A stretch of 36,099 bases of DNA from an uncultured Faecalicoccus sp. (GTDB lineage: Bacteria; Bacillota_I; Bacilli_A; Erysipelotrichales; Erysipelotrichaceae), in NCBI RefSeq assembly GCF_944327125.1, contig NZ_CALVGO010000010.1, positions 1 through 36,099 of the forward strand, in the 5' to 3' direction. The notes beneath the pieces are model-generated. The model did no database searches. It saw nothing but the letters and a program-made list of their open reading frames with translations, and was not told the origin of the DNA. The number at the start of each line of letters is the position of its first letter. Positions within the stretch are counted from its first letter, which is position 1. Positions 25,229-33,026 of the stretch are shown here, in pieces. The translations under genes and the position numbers were made by a program.

Positions 25229-26309
25229 AATGTTCTAGAATTTGAATATAGTTTTGAACACCGGTTTCCAGTATGCTTTCGTCAAAGTCAAAATGGTCGT
25301 TATGCAAAGGGATCCCGGTTCCGGTTCCCAGAAAAAAGAATACACCAGGGACATACTGCTGGTACCAGCTGAAATCTTCGGTGATCATCTCATGATGTTT
25401 TAAAAGAACGATATCCGGTAAGAAAGTCAACAGTTCCTGGACCAGGGCTTCATCGTTTGTCACTGGAGGATAGCCTTCGTTGATATCAAAGGTAAATGTA
25501 CCTTCATATTTTTTAGCTGTCGTTTTCAAAAGCTCGATCAGCTGATCATAAACGGGATCGCTCAGTGCCCGTAATGTTCCTTCCAAGCGTGTGTGGTCGC
25601 TGACGACATTGCGGATCTCTCCACTATCCATTTTTCCAAATCGCAAAAGATAAGGAACATGCGTTGGGATCTGTTTTAACCGGGAATAGATTTCCGTTAA
25701 ATAGGCGGCGCCGATTTCCAGGGCGTCGATTCCTTCCGTATAGCTGGCCGCATGACTTTTTTTGCCGTGGATGTCAATGTTTACTTCACTGCTTCGAGCC
25801 ATCATGGGACCCGGTTTTGTCGCAATCACACCTTTTGACAGATTCGGCCATAGATGGGTTCCGTAGATCTGGGTAACGTGGAATGTATCCAAAAAGCCGG
25901 TTTCACACAATAGTTTGGCTCCTCCAGGCGATTCCTCACCAGGCTGAAAGATCAAAAGGACATTCACATCCAGTTTTGAATAGTTGTCCTTTAAGTAGTC
26001 GGCCAATCCTAATGCCATGGCCATATGTCCATCGTGACCGCAGGCGTGCATGATCCCTTGGTGCTTGCTTTTGAAGGGACAGTCTGTTTTTTCTTCGACC
26101 GGCAAGGCGTCCATATCACTGCGAAAGGCAATGGTTTTTTCTTTATGATTATCAAAAAAGGCAAGAACACTGGAGCCAATAGGACTGTATAACTGACAAG
26201 GCATATCTTTTAGTACGTTAAGCAGATAAGCCTGTGTTTGGGGAAGTTCGAGCTCCAGTTCTGGAATTTGATGCAAGTCTTGCCGATATGTACGTAATTT
26301 ATCTAACAT
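25212..26309 (-). CDS. M20-family amidohydrolase, probable N-acetyl-diaminopimelate deacetylase
   Basis: This is a 365-residue metallopeptidase-fold amidohydrolase. Metal-binding motifs are FRSDMDALPVEE (about 62-73), HACGHDGHMA (88-97, with the Cys and His typical of the M20D group), FQPGEESPGGA and a late histidine. Members of this group remove acyl groups from amino acids: hippurate, N-acetyl-amino acids, or N-acetyl-LL-DAP in YkuR/DapL. Because it diverges from a lysine operon that uses the N-acetyl route (dapH), the deacetylase role (EC 3.5.1.47) is the best guess. It is the only minus-strand gene here and lies outside the lysine riboswitch. Its ribosome binding site is weak. Confidence 0.78.
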   Translation of the reverse strand: MLDKLRTYRQDLHQIPELELELPQTQAYLLNVLKDMPCQLYSPIGSSVLAFFDNHKEKTIAFRSDMDALPVEEKTDCPFKSKHQGIMHACGHDGHMAMALGLADYLKDNYSKLDVNVLLIFQPGEESPGGAKLLCETGFLDTFHVTQIYGTHLWPNLSKGVIATKPGPMMARSSEVNIDIHGKKSHAASYTEGIDALEIGAAYLTEIYSRLKQIPTHVPYLLRFGKMDSGEIRNVVSDHTRLEGTLRALSDPVYDQLIELLKTTAKKYEGTFTFDINEGYPPVTNDEALVQELLTFLPDIVLLKHHEMITEDFSWYQQYVPGVFFFLGTGTGIPLHNDHFDFDESILETGVQNYIQILEHYKSID

Positions 26310-26349
26310 GTCTTTATTTTACATAAAAATGAAAAATATTACAAAAGAA

Positions 26350-26378
26350 TTTACATTATCTTACATTTTATGTATAAT
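26350..26378 (+). promoter_or_regulatory. Promoter of the lysine operon
   Basis: TTTACA 26350-26355 and a perfect TATAAT 26373-26378 are 17 bases apart. The sequence between and beyond forms an imperfect palindrome: ACATTA 26353-26358 with TAATGT 26375-26380, and TACAT 26362-26366 with ATGTA 26370-26374. Transcription would begin at about 26385, at the 5' edge of the riboswitch. Confidence 0.72.
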
Positions 26379-26386
26379 GTTTCCAA
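26358..26386 (-). promoter_or_regulatory. Candidate minus-strand promoter for the M20 deacetylase
   Basis: On the minus strand, TTGGAA (26386-26381) is 17 bases before TAAGAT (26363-26358). It overlaps the plus-strand lysA promoter almost completely, so the two polymerases would compete for one site. Confidence 0.5.
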
Positions 26387-26581
26387 GATAGAGGCGCAAA
26401 AAAGAAGAAGACAAGGGGAGCTGGCAAGTTTGGATCCTTGTCGGAGGCGATTTTGCCGAACTGCTCTTTTTGGCAAAAAAGAGTGGTGGGCCGATAAAAA
26501 ATATTTATCGGACTGTCTACATTTGTAGGAGGGCTATCAAATGGGTGAATCACCGGCAAGAGATGGCTTGCTGGTTTTTTT
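26387..26581 (+). promoter_or_regulatory. Lysine riboswitch (L box) with terminator
   Basis: The leader shows the conserved L-box order: AGATAGAGGCGC at the 5' end, then GGGAGCTGGC, CGGAGGCGATTTTGCCGAA, GGTGGGCCGATAA, CGGACTGTCTAC and GTAGGAGGGCTAT near 26538. An intrinsic terminator follows: CCGGCAAG 26553-26560 with CTTGCTGG 26567-26574 and a T-tract to 26581. Lysine binding should stabilise the terminator and stop transcription of lysA and the dap genes. The riboswitch ends three bases before the lysA ribosome binding site. Confidence 0.94.
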
Positions 26582-26596
26582 GTTAGGAGGGATCGT

Positions 26597-27862
26597 ATGA
26601 AAAAGGTCTTGGAAATCGGAGGTGTTCCTGTGACTCGTCTGGCACAGAAGTATGGAACCCCGCTGTACATCTATGATGAAAACCAACTGCGAAATCAATG
26701 TCAAAAATATAAACAGAATTTTTTAGATGATGTGTTTTCAACCGAGGTCTTATACGCTTCCAAAGCATTCAGCTGTATTGGAATGTTGAAACTGATCAAG
26801 GAAGAAGGCCTTTCTGTGGATGTTGTATCGTTAGGAGAGCTTGCCACGGCCATACAGGCTGGAGTTTCTTGTTCACATATCTATTTTCACGGCAATAATA
26901 AAACGCCCGAAGAAATCCAGTATGCATTAGATCATGATGTCTGTCATTTTTTTGTTGATAATCAGCAGGAAGCCATGCTTTTAAAGACGATGGCTAAAAA
27001 TTCGAAAAAAACACTCTATGTGATGCTTCGCATCAATCCTTGTATTGAAGCGCATACCCATGAATATATTCAGACGGCCAATATTGATTCAAAATTTGGC
27101 ATCAGTCTCTATTTGGAAGAGGAAATCGTCAGGTTGATCAAAGAAATCCAATCCAGTCCGTTCATGATCTTTGAAGGGTTCCATTCGCATATTGGTTCCC
27201 AGATCTTTGAAAAAGAAGCCTTTGAAAAAGAGATCGAGACCATGTTTAGCTTTATCGCCAGGATGGAAGAAAGAGGAATCTCTTGTTCCAAACTGGATCT
27301 TGGTGGAGGGTTTGCAATCCATTATACCGATCATGACCAGCCCATTCCTGTCGAACAAATCTGTAAGGTCATTTTATCGGCCTGCCGTCACCAGCAGATT
27401 CTACATAAAACACACGTGGATACGATCTTGATCGAACCGGGAAGAAGCATAGCCGGAGAGGCCGGCTCTACGTTATATACGATCGGTTTCTCAAAGACGA
27501 CCCCTCATAAACGGTATCTTTTTGTGGATGGAGGAATGAGTGATAATATTCGCCCTTGTCTTTATCAGGCACAGTATGATGCCGATGTAGCCACCAATAT
27601 GGAAGCTGTAAAGGACCAGGAAGTCTGCGTGGCCGGTAAGTGCTGTGAATCTGGAGATATATTGATTCCAAACATCAAACTGCAGGCTTTTGATTCCAAC
27701 GATCTCTTGATCGTCTATTCAACCGGAGCCTATGGTTTCAGTATGTTCAATAACTATAACCGCAATCTTCGCCCGGCTGTTGTCTTTGTCAAGGATGGAA
27801 AGTCTTCTTTGGTGGTCAAAAGAGAAACGATCGAAGATCTGCTGAAGGGGGATGTCCGATGA
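26597..27862 (+). CDS. lysA: Diaminopimelate decarboxylase
   Basis: LysA decarboxylates meso-DAP to lysine. It is a fold III PLP enzyme: the cofactor lysine is Lys56 in VLYASKAFSC. The substrate and cofactor segments HSHIGSQI, LDLGGGFAIHY and IEPGRSI follow, then CCESGDIL, whose cysteine completes the partner subunit's active site. Length is 421 aa, normal. AGGAGG at 26585-26590 precedes ATG 26597, directly behind the lysine riboswitch. Its stop overlaps dapF (ATGA). Placing lysA first means that the step that drains DAP is made together with the steps that supply it. Confidence 0.96.
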   Translation: MKKVLEIGGVPVTRLAQKYGTPLYIYDENQLRNQCQKYKQNFLDDVFSTEVLYASKAFSCIGMLKLIKEEGLSVDVVSLGELATAIQAGVSCSHIYFHGNNKTPEEIQYALDHDVCHFFVDNQQEAMLLKTMAKNSKKTLYVMLRINPCIEAHTHEYIQTANIDSKFGISLYLEEEIVRLIKEIQSSPFMIFEGFHSHIGSQIFEKEAFEKEIETMFSFIARMEERGISCSKLDLGGGFAIHYTDHDQPIPVEQICKVILSACRHQQILHKTHVDTILIEPGRSIAGEAGSTLYTIGFSKTTPHKRYLFVDGGMSDNIRPCLYQAQYDADVATNMEAVKDQEVCVAGKCCESGDILIPNIKLQAFDSNDLLIVYSTGAYGFSMFNNYNRNLRPAVVFVKDGKSSLVVKRETIEDLLKGDVR

Positions 27863-28680
27863 AAATCGCATTTCGAAAATACCACGGCTGTGGAAATGAT
27901 TTTATTCTGGTGAAGGATTCAGATCTTGAAAAGTCCCTGTTGCCCGAGCTGATCGTAAAGATCTGTGACCGGCATACCGGAGTGGGAGCGGACGGATTTA
28001 TTGTCGTAAAAACCGATCCTTTGGAAATGGTTTACTATAACCAGGATGGGTCCCGGGCTCCGATGTGCGGAAACGGCATTCGATGTTTTTCCCAGTTCTG
28101 TGTGGATGAAGGCATCGTACACCAAACGATGTTTCATGTCTCTACGCTGGCAGGGGACAAAGTGATCAAAATCAGTGAGCCGGGAATGTTTGAAGTGGAC
28201 ATGGGAAAACCCGATCTGGAGGATCTTTCTCTGGTGGGGACAAAAGAAAAGATCTGGGGGTATCCTTACCGTCTTAAAGGGGAAAGGCCTGTCTTCTTGT
28301 ATACGCTTTTCCAAAGCACGATCCATACGGTTGTCTTTGTAGAAGATCTAAAGATGGTCCATATGGAAGAAACAGGAAAACAAATCTGTGAGGACCCGCT
28401 TTTTGAAAAACAAACCAATGTCAATTTTGTGCAAGTGATAGATCCTGGACATCTTAGAATGCAGACCTATGAAAGGGGCTGCGGAATTACGCTGGCCTGT
28501 GGAACCGGTGCCTGTGCTGCGGTGTCCGTGGCTTATCGTTTGGGAAAGTGTGAAAAAGAGGTCAAGGTTTCATTGCCTAGAGGGCAATTGAAGATTCAAA
28601 TCGGCGATGAAGGCCAGGTCAAGATGACAGGACCGGCAAGATGTATCGCGAAAGGAGATTATATTTATGAAACCGATTAA
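27859..28680 (+). CDS. dapF: Diaminopimelate epimerase
   Basis: DapF turns LL-DAP into meso-DAP, used both for lysine and, in many species, for cell-wall cross-linking. It is a cofactor-independent two-cysteine racemase: Cys70 in RAPMCGNGIRCF and Cys214 in CGITLACGTGACAA are both present. The opening FRKYHGCGNDFILV is the family signature. Length is 273 aa. The ATG overlaps the lysA stop, and dapA starts inside its last five codons. Presence of meso-DAP synthesis does not by itself prove a DAP-type peptidoglycan. Confidence 0.95.
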   Translation: MKIAFRKYHGCGNDFILVKDSDLEKSLLPELIVKICDRHTGVGADGFIVVKTDPLEMVYYNQDGSRAPMCGNGIRCFSQFCVDEGIVHQTMFHVSTLAGDKVIKISEPGMFEVDMGKPDLEDLSLVGTKEKIWGYPYRLKGERPVFLYTLFQSTIHTVVFVEDLKMVHMEETGKQICEDPLFEKQTNVNFVQVIDPGHLRMQTYERGCGITLACGTGACAAVSVAYRLGKCEKEVKVSLPRGQLKIQIGDEGQVKMTGPARCIAKGDYIYETD

Positions 28681-29548
28681 AGGAAGTATTGTAGCGATGG
28701 TAACGCCATTTCATGAAGATGGCAGCGTCAACTTTGAAAAGTTGGAAGAAATGATTGAATTCCAAATTGAGAATTCGACCGATGGGATCCTTGTATTGGG
28801 AACAACCGGAGAGAGTACGACCATGACGCACGAGGAAGATGACCAGGTTGCTCGTTTTGCCATTGATAAAGTCCATGGACGAGTTCCTGTTATTGTAGGG
28901 GCCGGCTCCAACAGTACACAAACACAGCTGGAAAAGAGTATCAAATATGCCGATATGGGAGCGGATGCCTTGCTTTTGATCTCGCCTTACTACAACAAAG
29001 CCAATACCCAGGGAATGATCTCCCATTTCAGTGTTTGTGCCGATCAGGCAAAATGTCCCGTCATTTTATACAATATCCCGGGACGTACCGGTTGTTCGAT
29101 CAGCGAGGAAGTCGTAAAAACATTATCGAAACATCCTAACATTTGCGGAATCAAGGAAGCCAGTGGAAATATTTCTTATGCCACCAGCATTGCTCGTTAT
29201 CTCAGTGATGATTTTGCGATGTACTCTGGAATCGATGATATGATCACCAGTATGCTTTCCATTGGTGCCAGCGGTGTGATCAGTGTTATGAGTAACATCC
29301 TTCCTGGGCAAACGCATGAGATAGTTGCTTCCTTTCATCAGGGTGATGTTCAAAGATCCCTGGATCTTCAGCTGCAATATCTTGATGTGATCCATGCGCT
29401 TTTCTGTGAGGTCAATCCGATTCCGGTCAAAGCGGCAATGAACTTGATGGGTATGGATGTCGGCGGCTATCGACTTCCGCTGTGTGAAATGGATCCTAAA
29501 AATCATGCCTTGTTGAAACAGGCATTACAGGAGCAGGGACTATGCTGA
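28667..29548 (+). CDS. dapA: 4-hydroxy-tetrahydrodipicolinate synthase
   Basis: DapA condenses pyruvate with aspartate semialdehyde, the first committed step to lysine. It is a TIM-barrel class I aldolase: GSIVAMVTPF at the N-terminus, LVLGTTGESTTMTHEE, the catalytic tyrosine in ILYNIPGRTG, and the Schiff-base lysine in CGIKEASGN. Length is 293 aa, typical. ATG 28667 has AAAGGAG at 28651-28657 and overlaps dapF; the stop overlaps dapB by seven bases. Lysine feedback may also act on the protein in addition to the riboswitch, but this cannot be read from sequence. Confidence 0.96.
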   Translation: MKPIKGSIVAMVTPFHEDGSVNFEKLEEMIEFQIENSTDGILVLGTTGESTTMTHEEDDQVARFAIDKVHGRVPVIVGAGSNSTQTQLEKSIKYADMGADALLLISPYYNKANTQGMISHFSVCADQAKCPVILYNIPGRTGCSISEEVVKTLSKHPNICGIKEASGNISYATSIARYLSDDFAMYSGIDDMITSMLSIGASGVISVMSNILPGQTHEIVASFHQGDVQRSLDLQLQYLDVIHALFCEVNPIPVKAAMNLMGMDVGGYRLPLCEMDPKNHALLKQALQEQGLC

Positions 29549-30246
29549 TTGGTATTGTAGGAAAAGGGAAGATGGGCCGTTTGATCGAATCGACTGCCCT
29601 TTCCAAGGGAATTGAAGTTGCCGGATGTTTTGATATCTACGATCATGATCAACTCAGACAAAATGTCGATGTTTTGGTTGACTTTAGTCATCGGGACAAT
29701 TTGGAATGGATCGTGGAATATACAAGATCGCATCGAAACGCACTGGTTTATGGAACCACGGGTCTAAGTGAACAGGATCTGCAGATGTTAAAGTCGCTTT
29801 CCAAAGAAGTTCCCGTGTTCTATTCGGCCAATTATTCCTTAGGGATCGCCGTGTTAAAATCGGTTCTTGAAAAGGTAACTCCTCTTTTAGAGGACGATTT
29901 TGATATAGAGATTCTGGAAAAACATCACAATCAAAAAAAAGATGCTCCCAGCGGAACGGCTTTATCCCTCTTGGAAGCTGTGGACCCGCAGGATCAGTAT
30001 GAACATGTCTTTGGCCGCCAGGGGATGACAGGGGCCAGAAAAAAAGAGATTGGAGTTCATGCCTTGCGAGGGGGAACGATTGCGGGAGAACACACAGTTT
30101 ATTTTTGCGGGCCGGATGAGATTCTCAGTTTTTCCCATGAGGCCTTGAGCCGCCAGATCTTTGTCAATGGGGCACTGAAGGCGGTTTTATTTCTAGAAGA
30201 AAAACCAGCCGGTTTTTATACGATGAAAGAATTGATTGGAGAATAA
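29542..30246 (+). CDS. dapB: 4-hydroxy-tetrahydrodipicolinate reductase
   Basis: DapB reduces the DapA product to tetrahydrodipicolinate with NAD(P)H. The nucleotide-binding [12 protein letters not shown] begins at residue 4. [17 protein letters not shown] is the catalytic His/Lys motif and [12 protein letters not shown] follows. At 234 aa it is shorter than the E. coli protein (273 aa), as a compact form common in Bacillota. The loop after the first strand ([12 protein letters not shown]) is shortened, which suggests cofactor preference may differ, but this is inferred. It starts within the last codons of dapA; dapH follows after a one-base gap. Confidence 0.93.
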   Translation: MLIGIVGKGKMGRLIESTALSKGIEVAGCFDIYDHDQLRQNVDVLVDFSHRDNLEWIVEYTRSHRNALVYGTTGLSEQDLQMLKSLSKEVPVFYSANYSLGIAVLKSVLEKVTPLLEDDFDIEILEKHHNQKKDAPSGTALSLLEAVDPQDQYEHVFGRQGMTGARKKEIGVHALRGGTIAGEHTVYFCGPDEILSFSHEALSRQIFVNGALKAVLFLEEKPAGFYTMKELIGE

Positions 30247-30247
30247 T

Positions 30248-30925
30248 ATGGATGCACAGCAAATTATAGATTTTATACATAATGCACCGAAAACGACACC
30301 CGTCAAAGTCTACTTCAATGGAGACCCATCCATCGCCTGGCCAAACTGTAAAGTGTATGGAAATGTTGTTTTCGGAGATTGGAAAGATGTAGAACCGATT
30401 TTAAAGGCTCATCCTGAACTGGATGTGGTCCTCGAAAACGATTGCCGAAACAGTGCGGTTCCTTTACTGGATCTAAAGAAGATCAATGCCCGTATTGAAC
30501 CGGGAGCGATCATCCGTGATCAAGTTGAAATCAAGGAAAATGCAGTGATCATGATGGGAGCCATCTTAAATATTGGCGCCTGTGTGGGCAAAGGGACCAT
30601 GATCGATATGGGAGCTGTCTTAGGCGGCAGAGCTATTGTCAAAGACAATTGTCATATTGGAGCGGGGGCCGTTCTTGCCGGGGTTGTAGAGCCCGCCAGT
30701 GCGACTCCGGTCATCGTTGAAGACGATGTGATGATCGGAGCCAATGCCGTTGTGATTGAAGGGGTGCATATCGGCAAAGGTGCCATCGTGGCAGCGGGAG
30801 CCGTGGTGATTGAAGATGTTCCGGACAACGTCGTTGTTGCAGGGACACCGGCTCGCATCATCAAGGAAAAAGATGAGAAAGCCTCGTCCAAAACGGCTTT
30901 GGTCAAAGCTTTGCGCAGTTTGTAA
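30248..30925 (+). CDS. dapH: Tetrahydrodipicolinate N-acetyltransferase
   Basis: DapH acetylates tetrahydrodipicolinate, opening the N-acetyl branch found in Bacillus, as opposed to the succinyl branch of E. coli. The N-terminal alpha-helical domain (about 1-90) contains [14 protein letters not shown]. It is followed by a left-handed beta helix of hexapeptide repeats ([20 protein letters not shown], then [20 protein letters not shown]). Length is 225 aa. An in-frame TTG at 30236 lies in the ribosome binding site of the real start, ATG 30248, which has GGAG at 30238-30241. It is the last gene of the lysine operon. Confidence 0.94.
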   Translation: MDAQQIIDFIHNAPKTTPVKVYFNGDPSIAWPNCKVYGNVVFGDWKDVEPILKAHPELDVVLENDCRNSAVPLLDLKKINARIEPGAIIRDQVEIKENAVIMMGAILNIGACVGKGTMIDMGAVLGGRAIVKDNCHIGAGAVLAGVVEPASATPVIVEDDVMIGANAVVIEGVHIGKGAIVAAGAVVIEDVPDNVVVAGTPARIIKEKDEKASSKTALVKALRSL

Positions 30926-30933
30926 ATCATTCG

Positions 30934-30964
30934 GGATGACCTGTAGATGGTTATCCTTTTTTTT
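30934..30964 (+). terminator. Intrinsic terminator after dapH
   Basis: GGATGACC 30934-30941 pairs with GGTTATCC 30949-30956 (one G-T pair), followed by eight T residues. It ends the lysine operon. Its T-tract lies 17 bases before the pyrH -10 element. Confidence 0.82.
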
Positions 30965-30985
30965 GCGATATTTTTAGTGTATAAT
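30957..30985 (+). promoter_or_regulatory. Candidate promoter for pyrH
   Basis: A perfect TATAAT at 30980-30985 is preceded by TTAGTG, as at the lepB promoter. At the -35 position, 17 bases upstream, there is only the terminator T-tract (30957-30962). Confidence 0.55.
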
Positions 30986-31014
30986 CTTTATGAATAAATT
31001 TTAGGGAGATTACT

Positions 31015-31725
31015 ATGTATAAACGAGTACTATTGAAGCTAAGCGGTGAAGCTTTATCGGGTCATGGTCAGTCTCTAGATCCAGAAGTATTAAAGAGACT
31101 CGCTAAAGAATTAAAAGAGATCCAGGAACTGGGTGTTGAACTGGCCATTGTTGTTGGCGGCGGTAACTTTATCCGCGGTAAGATGATGGCTGACTTAGGC
31201 ATGGATCGTGTCCAGGCGGATTATATGGGGATGTTAGGAACCGTGATCAACGCCCTGGCAGTGCAGAATGCCCTGGAACAGGAAGGGGTTCAGACACGTG
31301 TTCAAACTGCGGTAGAGATGCAGAAGGTGGCCGAACCATTCATTTTACGAAGAGCCATTCGTCATTTGGAAAAAGGCCGCATCGTCATCTTTGGAGCCGG
31401 AACCGGTTCTCCATATTTTTCCACGGATACAACAGCCGCATTACGTGCCAGTGAGATTGGTGCGGATGTGATCCTCATGGCTAAAAACGGAGTGGATGGT
31501 GTTTATGACTGTGATCCTAAGACACATCCGGAAGCAAAACGATACGATACTTTAAATTATCTGGATGTTCTGAATAAAGGCCTTCAGGTCATGGATTCCA
31601 CGGCCATCAGTATGTGCATGGATAACGATATTGATTTAGTTGTGTTTAACATGAATGAACCGGGAAATATCATGAACGCAGTGATCCAGAAAGTATCGGG
31701 TACGGTAGTAACAAAAATGAAGTAG
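31015..31725 (+). CDS. pyrH: Uridylate kinase
   Basis: PyrH phosphorylates UMP to UDP; bacterial forms are hexamers of the amino-acid-kinase fold regulated by GTP and [16 protein letters not shown] opens the protein, then [42 protein letters not shown] and [14 protein letters not shown]. Length is 236 aa, typical. AGGGAGA at 31003-31009 precedes ATG 31015. It forms the conserved pair with frr, nine bases downstream. In many Bacillota the pair follows tsf directly; here it has its own promoter after the lysine operon. Confidence 0.97.
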   Translation: MYKRVLLKLSGEALSGHGQSLDPEVLKRLAKELKEIQELGVELAIVVGGGNFIRGKMMADLGMDRVQADYMGMLGTVINALAVQNALEQEGVQTRVQTAVEMQKVAEPFILRRAIRHLEKGRIVIFGAGTGSPYFSTDTTAALRASEIGADVILMAKNGVDGVYDCDPKTHPEAKRYDTLNYLDVLNKGLQVMDSTAISMCMDNDIDLVVFNMNEPGNIMNAVIQKVSGTVVTKMK

Positions 31726-31734
31726 GAGAATTAT

Positions 31735-32280
31735 ATGAGTGATTATTTAGAAAATGCAGAAGTGAAAATGATGTCTGCCATCGAAAATTTAGAATCAAAC
31801 TTACATACGATCCGCACAGGACGTGCCAGTGCACAGATGCTGGACCGTGTACAGGTGGATTATTATGGTTCTATGACACCTATCAACCAGATGGCGCAGA
31901 TCCAGGTCGTAGAAGGTACGCAGCTTGTGATTCGTCCGTATGACCGTCAGATCATCAAAGGAATCAACAGTGCCATTCAGGCTGCCAACCTGGGATTGAA
32001 TCCTCAGGCAGAAGCCGACTGCATCCGAATCCAGGTTCCGGCCTTAACAGAAGAACGCCGTAAGGAACTGGCCAAAGAGGCACAAAAGTTTGCTGAGGAA
32101 GCAAAAGTTGCGATTCGTAACATCCGCCGTGATGTCAATGATCAAATCAAAAAAGATAAAGAAGCAACAGAAGATGATCGTAAAGCGGATCTGGAAGATT
32201 CACAGAAACTGACGGATAAGTATATCAAGAAAGTGGATACGATCGTTGAAGCGAAGAAAAAAGATATTTTAAGTGTTTAA
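31735..32280 (+). CDS. frr: Ribosome recycling factor
   Basis: RRF with EF-G splits the post-termination ribosome. The 181-residue protein shows the three-helix bundle signature: ENLESNLHTIRTGRAS (about 18-33), VDYYGSMTPINQMAQI, and the C-terminal NIRRDVNDQIKKDKE and LTDKYIKKVDTIVEAKKKDI. AGGAG at 31724-31728 overlaps the pyrH stop and serves ATG 31735, so the two are tightly linked. An intrinsic terminator follows. Confidence 0.97.
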   Translation: MSDYLENAEVKMMSAIENLESNLHTIRTGRASAQMLDRVQVDYYGSMTPINQMAQIQVVEGTQLVIRPYDRQIIKGINSAIQAANLGLNPQAEADCIRIQVPALTEERRKELAKEAQKFAEEAKVAIRNIRRDVNDQIKKDKEATEDDRKADLEDSQKLTDKYIKKVDTIVEAKKKDILSV

Positions 32281-32286
32281 GACAGA

Positions 32287-32316
32287 TTGCCCAATCTTCA
32301 TTGGGCAAATTTTTTT
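32287..32316 (+). terminator. Intrinsic terminator after frr
   Basis: TTGCCCAAT 32287-32295 pairs perfectly with ATTGGGCAA 32300-32308 around a CTTC loop and is followed by ATTTTTTT. The uppS ribosome binding site starts directly after the T-tract. Confidence 0.85.
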
Positions 32317-32330
32317 AGGAGGGTTCTATT

Positions 32331-33026
32331 ATGAAAGTGCCTGAAACGATTGCCATCATCATGGATGGAAACGGCCGCTGGGCCAAAGCCAAAGGTTTGC
32401 CTAGAACAGCCGGGCACAAACAGGGAGCGGATACGATCCGTACGGTTGCACTGCATGCCAATGCACGGGGTGTAAAAAAATTGATCTTATATGCTTTTTC
32501 TACGGAAAACTGGAAACGGCCGCAGGATGAAGTCAGTTTTTTATGCAAGCTTCCGGGATTGTTTTTCAATCGGTTTATCAAAGAACTGATGGTAAATAAT
32601 ATCCGTGTTACATTTGCCGGGGAACTGGAACGGTTTCCAGAGGATACCCAGAATGTCATCCTAAAGGCTGTGGACCAAACTTCGGCGAATACCGGGCTTG
32701 AACTCTGTATCGCCATCAATTATGGCGCCCGCCGGGAAATCGTCAAAGGCATCTTGCACTATGCCGAAGATGTGGTTTCGCAATCGCGTAAAAACGATTT
32801 GACTGAAGAAGAATTCTCCAGATACTTGATGATCCCGGAAGAAGTGGATCTTCTGATCCGCACCAGCGGGGAACTTAGGATCTCTAATTTTCTATTGTGG
32901 CAAATTGCTTATGCGGAATTGATCTTTACGCCTGTTGCATGGCCGGATTTCAATGAAGAAGAACTTGATCGCTGCATTGAAGAATTTGCAAAGAGAGATC
33001 GTCGTTTTGGAGGACTAACTTCATGA
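32331..33026 (+). CDS. uppS: Isoprenyl transferase (undecaprenyl diphosphate synthase)
   Basis: UppS elongates farnesyl diphosphate with isopentenyl units to the C55 carrier needed for wall polymers. It is a cis-prenyltransferase: IIMDGNGRWAKAKGLPRTAGH holds Asp12, which binds Mg-diphosphate. YAFSTENWKRP and ELRISNFLLWQIAYAEL (substrate chain and diphosphate binding) follow. At 231 aa it is slightly shorter than the usual 240-255. AGGAGGG at 32317-32323 serves ATG 32331. It overlaps cdsA by four bases (ATGA). No promoter is evident between the frr terminator and the start, so it is probably read through from pyrH-frr. Confidence 0.95.
   Translation: MKVPETIAIIMDGNGRWAKAKGLPRTAGHKQGADTIRTVALHANARGVKKLILYAFSTENWKRPQDEVSFLCKLPGLFFNRFIKELMVNNIRVTFAGELERFPEDTQNVILKAVDQTSANTGLELCIAINYGARREIVKGILHYAEDVVSQSRKNDLTEEEFSRYLMIPEEVDLLIRTSGELRISNFLLWQIAYAELIFTPVAWPDFNEEELDRCIEEFAKRDRRFGGLTS

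Noticed and set aside
26350-26386. A known LysR- or CodY-type operator in the lysA promoter region
   Set aside because: The inverted repeats are imperfect and A/T-rich; no named consensus was matched, so I report only the symmetry.
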